The translations under genes and the position numbers were made by a program. From Ancylobacter mangrovi (GTDB lineage Bacteria > Pseudomonadota > Alphaproteobacteria > Rhizobiales > Xanthobacteraceae), in NCBI RefSeq assembly GCF_024752355.1, contig NZ_JANTHZ010000005.1, forward strand, positions 124,001-188,000: 64,000 bases of DNA. The letters run 5' to 3'. The notes beneath the pieces were generated by a model. That model was given only the letters and a program-made list of their open reading frames with translations. It was not told the origin of the DNA and searched no databases. Positions 58,772 to 64,000 of the stretch are shown here, one piece after another (the stretch's first letter is position 1; each line of letters opens with the position of its first letter).

Positions 58772-59713
58772 TCAGGCCGGCTCGGGCACCGCCGGCACCA
58801 GCTCTCCCGCCCGCGCCGGGCGCCCGACGATACGCTCCACCAGCGCCGCGTCGAGAGGCGCGCCGGTGGAGAACAGGCGCAGCGGCGCCGGGCTCGCCGC
58901 GAAGGCGACCGGCCCGATGAGCGAGCTCAGCCGCCGGGCGATCGCCGCCGCCGGGTCGATCCAGCGCACTGGCCACGGCGCCAGTCGCTCCAGCCGGTCG
59001 AGGATCAGTGGATAATGGGTGCAGGCCAGCACGATCGTGTCGGTGCGCGCACGGCCCTCGCGCAGGAAGGCCGGCGCGCTCTCGGCGGCAATCTCCTCGT
59101 CCGCCACCTCCTCGCCGCGCATCGCCGCCTCGGCGAGCGCCGCGAGCCGCGCGCTGCCGACCAGATTGACGGCGCAGCCGCCGGCGAAGTCGCGGATCAG
59201 CGCCTGCGTATAGTCGCGGTGCACGGTGCCGGGGGTGGCCAGCACGCTCACCTGCCGCGACAGCGAGCCCTCGCAGGCCGGCTTGATGGCCGGCACCGTG
59301 CCGACGAAGGGAATGGGGTAGCGCGCCCGCAGGGCGGGCAGAACCAGCGTCGAGGCGGTGTTGCAGGCGATCACCACGGCGTCGGGCCCGATGCGCGCGA
59401 TGAGCGCGTCCATCACCCCGAGGACGCGCGCGACGAGGGCCCCCTCCTCGCGCCCGCCATAGGGAAAGCCGGCGTCATCCGCTGCGTAAACGAAGCGCGC
59501 ATCCGGCCGCGTGCGCGCCAGCTCGCGGAACACGGAAAGCCCGCCGAGGCCGGAATCGAAGACCAGAATGGTCGGCGCACGCAGCGCGCTCGCGGGCGGG
59601 TGGGACGGCGCGGAAGACACGAGCGCGGAAACCTGGGACGGCCCTGAGGAACGGAGCGAGGCGCCCCGCGCGGCGGGATCCAGACCGGAAACGGGTGAAG
59701 CCTCGATACGCAT
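58772..59713 (-). CDS. murI: Glutamate racemase
   Basis: A 313-residue enzyme making D-glutamate for peptidoglycan. [14 protein letters not shown] near residue 53-66, catalytic Cys in [12 protein letters not shown] near 115 and the second in [12 protein letters not shown] near 228; [11 protein letters not shown] is conserved. A variable N-terminal tail of about 48 residues precedes the domain and is longer than in most relatives; ATG 59713 has GGAGGACATC as RBS. Sits between trmJ and a lytic transglycosylase on the same strand, a peptidoglycan-related pairing. Confidence 0.95.
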   Translation of the reverse strand: MRIEASPVSGLDPAARGASLRSSGPSQVSALVSSAPSHPPASALRAPTILVFDSGLGGLSVFRELARTRPDARFVYAADDAGFPYGGREEGALVARVLGVMDALIARIGPDAVVIACNTASTLVLPALRARYPIPFVGTVPAIKPACEGSLSRQVSVLATPGTVHRDYTQALIRDFAGGCAVNLVGSARLAALAEAAMRGEEVADEEIAAESAPAFLREGRARTDTIVLACTHYPLILDRLERLAPWPVRWIDPAAAIARRLSSLIGPVAFAASPAPLRLFSTGAPLDAALVERIVGRPARAGELVPAVPEPA

Positions 59714-59770
59714 CTGATGTCCTCCATCCCGGCAGGATTGTGACGCATCCTGGTGAACGGAATCTTTCTT

Positions 59771-60643
59771 TCAGCGCTCCGTCCCGGCCTCTCCTTCCGC
59801 TTCGACGTCGGGCGCCTCCGGGTCGCTCCCGGCAGGCCCGCGCCGGCCGCCCAGACGCGCGGCGGTGCGCGCGGCGCGCGTCTCCCGCCCCTCGACCAGC
59901 GCCGCCACCATGCCGTGCAGCGTCGCCAGATCCTGCCGGGTCAGCCCCAGCCGGTGGAAGATGTTGCGGATGTTGCGGGTGGTGACCGGCTGCTTCTCCT
60001 TGGAGCGGAAGAACATCGCCGCGTCGAGCTCGCGCTCGACATGGTCGAAGAAGGCGTAGAGGTCGCCCTTGTCCGCGAGCGCATAGCGGTCCGGCTGCTG
60101 GAACGGCAGCGTGCCCTCGGAGGCGAGCTTGAACCACTCATAGCTCACCACCGCGACCGCCATGCCGAGATTGAGCGAAGCGAAGGCGGGATTGACCGGC
60201 AGGGTGAGGATGACGTCGGCGAGCGACACCTCCTCCGTATAAAGGCCGGTACGCTCGCGCCCGAACAGTATGCCCACCGTGTCGCCGGCGGCGATGCGCG
60301 AGGCGGTCTCGACCGCCATGGTATCGGCGCCGATCACCGATTTCTGCATCCCCCGCTCGCGCGCCGTCGCGGCGGCGAGGAAGTTGAGATCCGCCACAGC
60401 CGAGCGCAGGTCGGGGAAGATCTCCGCCTCATCGAGGATGCGGTCGGCGCCGGAGGCGAAGGTCACCGCCTTGGGGTTCGGCCAGCCCTCGCGCGGATTG
60501 ACGATGCGCAGCCGCGACAGGCCGAAATTGCCCATCGCCCGCACGGCCGAGCCGATATTCTCGCCGAGCTGCGGCTCGACCAGAATGACCACCGGTCCGC
60601 CCTCCGGCCATGGCCTGGTGCTGTCCGTCCCGGCGCCGGGCAT
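59771..60643 (-). CDS. trmJ: tRNA (Cm32/Um32) methyltransferase TrmJ-like SPOUT protein
   Basis: A 290-residue SPOUT-class RNA 2'-O-methyltransferase. [39 protein letters not shown] near residue 17-55, [20 protein letters not shown] near 124-143 and [13 protein letters not shown] near 150 are typical of TrmJ. A C-terminal helical extension (about 210-290) is also family-like. Start ATG 60643; the frame upstream to 60862 overlaps the icd leader and is not coding-like. 57 bp before murI. Confidence 0.92.
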   Translation of the reverse strand: MPGAGTDSTRPWPEGGPVVILVEPQLGENIGSAVRAMGNFGLSRLRIVNPREGWPNPKAVTFASGADRILDEAEIFPDLRSAVADLNFLAAATARERGMQKSVIGADTMAVETASRIAAGDTVGILFGRERTGLYTEEVSLADVILTLPVNPAFASLNLGMAVAVVSYEWFKLASEGTLPFQQPDRYALADKGDLYAFFDHVERELDAAMFFRSKEKQPVTTRNIRNIFHRLGLTRQDLATLHGMVAALVEGRETRAARTAARLGGRRGPAGSDPEAPDVEAEGEAGTER

Positions 60644-60906
60644 CGCTCGTCTCCTCTCCGCACGGGCGCCGCTCCGTCCGGCGCCGAAAGCTCGCTGATA
60701 TAGAGGTTGCGGGCGGCGATGCGAAGCGGCCGCCGCGCGCGGCACGCCGCGGCAATAAATCGTGCCGATCGCCCGATTGGTCGAAAATTGGCCCGCCGCA
60801 TGCTTTCCCTCCGATCCGAGGCGCGCTATCACCCGCGCACCCGGCGTCTGCCGCGCGGACACGACGCCGACCCTCCGACAACGATTTCCGTGCGAGGTGG
60901 CTATTC

Positions 60907-62118
60907 ATGGCGAAGATCAAGGTGGCGAATCCGGTCGTCGAACTCGACGGCGATGAGATGACCCGGATCATCTGGCAGTACATCAAGGACAAGCTGATCC
61001 ATCCCTATCTCGACATCGATCTGGAATATTACGACCTCAGCGTCCAGAACCGGGACGCCACCGAAGACCAGGTCACCGTCGATGCCGCCGAGGCCATCAA
61101 GCGCGTGGGCGTCGGCGTGAAATGCGCCACCATCACCCCGGACGCCGGCCGCGTCACCGAGTTCAGCCTCAAGAAGATGTGGCGCTCGCCGAACGGCACC
61201 ATCCGCAACATCCTCGGCGGCGTGATCTTCCGCGAGCCGATCATCTGCAAGAACGTGCCCCGCCTCGTGCCCGGCTGGACCCAGCCGATCATCGTCGGCC
61301 GCCACGCCTTCGGCGACCAGTACCGCGCCACCGACTTCACCGTCCCGGGCCCGGGCACGCTCACCATCAAGTTCGTGGGCGAGAACGGCGAGACGATCGA
61401 GCACGAAGTCTACAAGTTCAAGGATTCGGGCGTCGCCATGTCGATGTACAACATCGACGAGTCGATTACCGAATTCGCCCGCGCCTCGCTGAACTACGGC
61501 CTGATGCGCAAGTACCCGGTGTACCTGTCGACCAAGGACACCATCCTGAAGCAGTATGACGGCCGCTTCCGCAAGATCTTCCAGGACATCTACGAGACCG
61601 AGTTCAAGGCCGAGTTCGAGAAGAACAAGATCTGGTACGAGCACCGGCTGATCGACGACATGGTCGCCTCGGCGCTGAAGTGGTCCGGCGGCTACGTCTG
61701 GGCGTGCAAGAACTACGACGGCGACGTGCAGTCGGACATCGTCGCGCAGGGCTTCGGCTCGCTCGGCCTGATGACCTCGGTGCTGATGACGCCGGACGGC
61801 AAGGTGGTCGAGGCCGAGGCCGCGCACGGCACGGTGACGCGCCACTACCGCGAGCACCAGAAGGGCAAGGAGACCTCGACCAACTCCATCGCCTCGATCT
61901 TCGCCTGGACCCGCGGCCTCGCCCATCGCGCCAAGCTCGACAACAACGCCGAGCTCGCCGCCTTCGCCTCCACGCTGGAGAAGGTGTGCGTCGACACGGT
62001 CGAGAGCGGCGACATGACGAAGGACCTCGCCCTTCTGGTCGGCGCCGACCAGAAGTGGCTGTCCACCACCGGCTTCCTCGACAAGATCTCCGACAATTTG
62101 CGCAAGGCGCTCGCCTGA
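60907..62118 (+). CDS. icd: NADP-dependent isocitrate dehydrogenase
   Basis: A 403-residue eukaryotic-type IDH converting isocitrate to 2-oxoglutarate, producing NADPH in the TCA cycle. Features: [14 protein letters not shown] near residue 10, the phosphoserine-type loop [12 protein letters not shown] near 95 that binds isocitrate, [24 protein letters not shown] near 270, and [13 protein letters not shown] near 310-322 (NADP-binding). RBS is weak before ATG 60907. Divergent from trmJ; linkage to alaS in this direction is typical of Hyphomicrobiales. Confidence 0.97.
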   Translation: MAKIKVANPVVELDGDEMTRIIWQYIKDKLIHPYLDIDLEYYDLSVQNRDATEDQVTVDAAEAIKRVGVGVKCATITPDAGRVTEFSLKKMWRSPNGTIRNILGGVIFREPIICKNVPRLVPGWTQPIIVGRHAFGDQYRATDFTVPGPGTLTIKFVGENGETIEHEVYKFKDSGVAMSMYNIDESITEFARASLNYGLMRKYPVYLSTKDTILKQYDGRFRKIFQDIYETEFKAEFEKNKIWYEHRLIDDMVASALKWSGGYVWACKNYDGDVQSDIVAQGFGSLGLMTSVLMTPDGKVVEAEAAHGTVTRHYREHQKGKETSTNSIASIFAWTRGLAHRAKLDNNAELAAFASTLEKVCVDTVESGDMTKDLALLVGADQKWLSTTGFLDKISDNLRKALA

Positions 62119-62142
62119 CGCGCGAACCTGCGCGGCGGGCGC

Positions 62143-63399
62143 TCAGCCGTCCGCCGCGTCGCCCTTGCCGGGCAGCTCCGGCACCGCGATGTCGACCCGG
62201 TGCCGCACCGCCCGCAGCCCTTCGTCGTCATTGATCATCGCGCGGATGCGCTCGCCGATCTCCGGGTGGCGCGAGATGACGTCCGCCAGGTCCCGCGCGT
62301 TGAGCATCAGCAGCATGGCGCGGGTGCGCGCCCGCGCCGTCGCCGCCCGCCGCGCGTGCTGCATGAGCGCCATCTCGCCGAAGAACTGCCCGTCCGACAG
62401 CACGACCGTCTCGTCCGCGAACTCCAACGCCACCTCGCCGGAGGCGATGAAATACATCGACGTGGCCTCGTCGCCGCGGCGCACGATGAGCTCGCCCGGC
62501 TGGGCGGTGTGCGCCGACAGCGCCTTGTGGATCTCGCCGATGCCCCGCGCGTCGAGGTCGGCGAAGAGCGGCACGCGGGCCACCATGCCCCAGGTGATGA
62601 TGAAGTCGCGCCGCTTGATCACGTCGACGAAGGCGGTCGCGATGATGCCGACCGGCAGGGCGATCATGATGATGCCAGTGATCATGGTCAGCGCCGCGAC
62701 GACGCGCCCGGCCAGCGTCACCGGATAGGTGTCGCCATAGCCGACCGTCGTCACCGTCGCCATAGCCCACCACATGGCCGCCGGGATCGAGCCGAACTGC
62801 TCGGGCTGCACGTTGCCCTCCACCACATACATGGCGGAGGCCGAGATCAGCACCGCGGCGGCGAGCAGCCAGAAGCAGGCGATCAGCGACTGGCGCTCGC
62901 TGTGCAGCACCTCCAGCAGCGACTGCATGCCTGGCGAGTAGCGCGCCAGCTTGACGAAGCGCAGCAGCCGCAGGATCGCCAGCGTGCGCAGGTCGATGCC
63001 GAAGAACATGGTGAGCACGAAGGGCAGCCAGGCGATCAGATCGATAATCGCCGCCGGCGTGCGCACATAGATTGCGCGCGCCCGCGCGTCGGACAGGCCG
63101 CGATAGCGTGGGTTCTCCGGCGCCACCCACACGCGCAGTAGATATTCGATGGCGAAGATGGTCAGCGAGAACAGCTCGAAGGCGCGGTAGAGCACGGCCT
63201 CGCGCAGCATCATGCTCGGCACCGTCTCCAGCACCGCGGTCAGCACATTGACCAGGATGAGGGCGATCAGGCCGTAATTGACCTTCTCGGCCAGCTTGTC
63301 CTGGGGCGAGTCGCGTTCCAGCACCTCATAGGTGCGCCGGCGCCGGCCGCGTCTCCAAATGGCCGAGCGCCAGCCGGCCTGGCCCTTGCCGGCGCCCAT
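62143..63399 (-). CDS. Voltage-gated-like K+ channel with cyclic-nucleotide-binding domain (MloK1/CNG type)
   Basis: A 418-residue membrane protein. Six helices (about 35-270): S4-like RTLAILRLLRFVKLARYSPG near 150 with basic residues, pore loop with selectivity filter TVGYGD near 232, and an inner helix (MIALPVGIIATAFVDVI). The C-terminal CNB domain (about 290-400) has FFGEMALMQHARRAATARA, matching the phosphate-binding cassette with the conserved Arg. Start ATG 63399 after GGAAGGAG; a GTG at 63408 is possible. Relatives such as MloK1 bind cAMP; K+ selectivity here is inferred from the TVGYGD filter. 37 bp downstream of alaS on the same strand. Confidence 0.9.
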   Translation of the reverse strand: MGAGKGQAGWRSAIWRRGRRRRTYEVLERDSPQDKLAEKVNYGLIALILVNVLTAVLETVPSMMLREAVLYRAFELFSLTIFAIEYLLRVWVAPENPRYRGLSDARARAIYVRTPAAIIDLIAWLPFVLTMFFGIDLRTLAILRLLRFVKLARYSPGMQSLLEVLHSERQSLIACFWLLAAAVLISASAMYVVEGNVQPEQFGSIPAAMWWAMATVTTVGYGDTYPVTLAGRVVAALTMITGIIMIALPVGIIATAFVDVIKRRDFIITWGMVARVPLFADLDARGIGEIHKALSAHTAQPGELIVRRGDEATSMYFIASGEVALEFADETVVLSDGQFFGEMALMQHARRAATARARTRAMLLMLNARDLADVISRHPEIGERIRAMINDDEGLRAVRHRVDIAVPELPGKGDAADG

Positions 63400-63436
63400 G
63401 CCGGTCACTCCTTCCCACGGCCCGGCCCGCCCGGCC

Positions 63437-64000
63437 TCACCCCGCCAGCGCGCTCTCGATCGCCGCCAGGGCCTCGGCCGCGCGCGCGCCGTCCGGCCCG
63501 CCCGCCTGGGCCATGTCCGCCCGGCCGCCGCCGCCCTTGCCGCCCAGCGCCTCGGCGCCGCGACGCACCAGCGCGACCGCGTCATAAGTGCCGGTCAGGT
63601 CGGGGGTGACGCCGACGACGATGCCCGCGCGCCCTTCCTCGGTGACGCCGACGATCGCCACCACGCCGGAGCCGAGCCGCTTCTTGCCTTCGTCGACCAG
63701 GCTCTTCAGGTCCTTGAGGTCGATGCCGCTCACCTGCCGCGCCATCAGCTTGACCGAGCCGACCATGCGCGCCGCGTCGCCGTCGCCCTCGCCGCCGCCC
63801 ATGGCGAGCTTGCGGCGGGCATCGCCCAGCTCCCGCTCGAGCTTGCGGCGCTCATCGACGAGCTGGGCGATGCGCGCCTCGACCTCGCCGACCGGCGCCT
63901 TGAGCAGGCCCGCCGCGCCGCGCAGCGCACGGCTCTCGGCGTTGAGGTGATGGCGCGCCGCATCGCCCGTCATCGCCTCGATGCGCCGCACGCCGGCGCC
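63437..64000 (-). CDS. alaS: Alanyl-tRNA synthetase, C-terminal part (5' end outside window)
   Basis: The last 187 residues of AlaRS. It starts inside [15 protein letters not shown], the end of the editing/linker region, then a coiled coil ([24 protein letters not shown]) and the DHHA1-type C-Ala domain: [43 protein letters not shown] and [16 protein letters not shown], which is the family's glycine-rich signature. The gene continues beyond the right edge. Immediately upstream of the K+ channel on the same strand. Confidence 0.95.
   Translation of the reverse strand, partial: GAGVRRIEAMTGDAARHHLNAESRALRGAAGLLKAPVGEVEARIAQLVDERRKLERELGDARRKLAMGGGEGDGDAARMVGSVKLMARQVSGIDLKDLKSLVDEGKKRLGSGVVAIVGVTEEGRAGIVVGVTPDLTGTYDAVALVRRGAEALGGKGGGGRADMAQAGGPDGARAAEALAAIESALAG

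Overview
The window is high-GC, densely packed alphaproteobacterial DNA. Gene content and order (Usg-like protein, DUF1476/ATPase zeta inhibitor next to purC, the alaS/icd neighbourhood, DUF6867 inside a liv operon, the ExoD family) point to Hyphomicrobiales (Rhizobiales). A Xanthobacteraceae-type genome (Ancylobacter/Starkeya-like) is a reasonable guess, but that is inference. Everything looks like ordinary chromosome. I see no prophage, intact insertion sequence, CRISPR array, rRNA gene or complete tRNA gene. About 66 protein genes are supported; both ends are cut inside genes (gpt at the left, alaS at the right).

Layout. 0-1.2 kb: gpt and a CinA-type molybdopterin-binding protein. 1.4-6.1 kb: an Anbu (bacterial proteasome homologue) operon: circularly permuted ATP-grasp, alpha-E protein, transglutaminase-like protease and the Anbu peptidase, with a LysE-type exporter gene inserted in it. 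6.2-8.5 kb: a 23-residue membrane microprotein, an SDR, ExoD and Usg. 8.6-10.8 kb: groES-groEL behind a CIRCE operator and an RpoH-like promoter. 10.9-16.3 kb: an MFS transporter, then a TetR-controlled ABC-2/HlyD efflux operon with a perfect 20-bp palindromic operator. 16.5-18.7 kb: a secreted phytase/esterase-like beta-propeller protein behind a textbook Pho box. 19.5-24.3 kb: a TRAP transporter coupled to an amidase and a 55-residue membrane protein.

24.4-31.5 kb: DUF488, BcsS, a MobA-like/molybdopterin-binding fusion with a split XdhC pair (molybdenum cofactor maturation), a lysine-2,3-aminomutase-like radical SAM enzyme coupled to a BaiN-type flavoprotein, and a flavin reductase. 31.9-37.7 kb: a complete branched-chain amino acid ABC operon (livHMGF-DUF6867-livK). 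37.8-43.6 kb: GNAT, CcdA, P1 peptidase and a glycine betaine/choline-type ABC operon. 43.6-46.3 kb: a small secreted protein, rpe and purB. 46.3-49.8 kb: two secreted SH3b proteins, the larger with six SH3b domains and a recent internal tandem duplication of 741-bp period. 50-55.6 kb: DUF1476, purC, purS, purQ, purL, BolA and a CGFS glutaredoxin. 55.6-56.5 kb: about 1 kb of decayed, unidentified sequence. 56.5-64 kb: rpsD, a lytic transglycosylase, murI, trmJ, icd, a cyclic-nucleotide-type K+ channel and the 3' end of alaS.

Functional themes: nutrient uptake (TRAP, liv, betaine), purine synthesis (purC, S, Q, L, B, plus gpt salvage), molybdoenzyme cofactor handling, envelope and secreted proteins, and the Anbu peptide-tagging/proteolysis cluster. 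The Anbu-LysE arrangement, the SH3b duplication, the Pho-box phytase-like gene and the microprotein deserve most attention.
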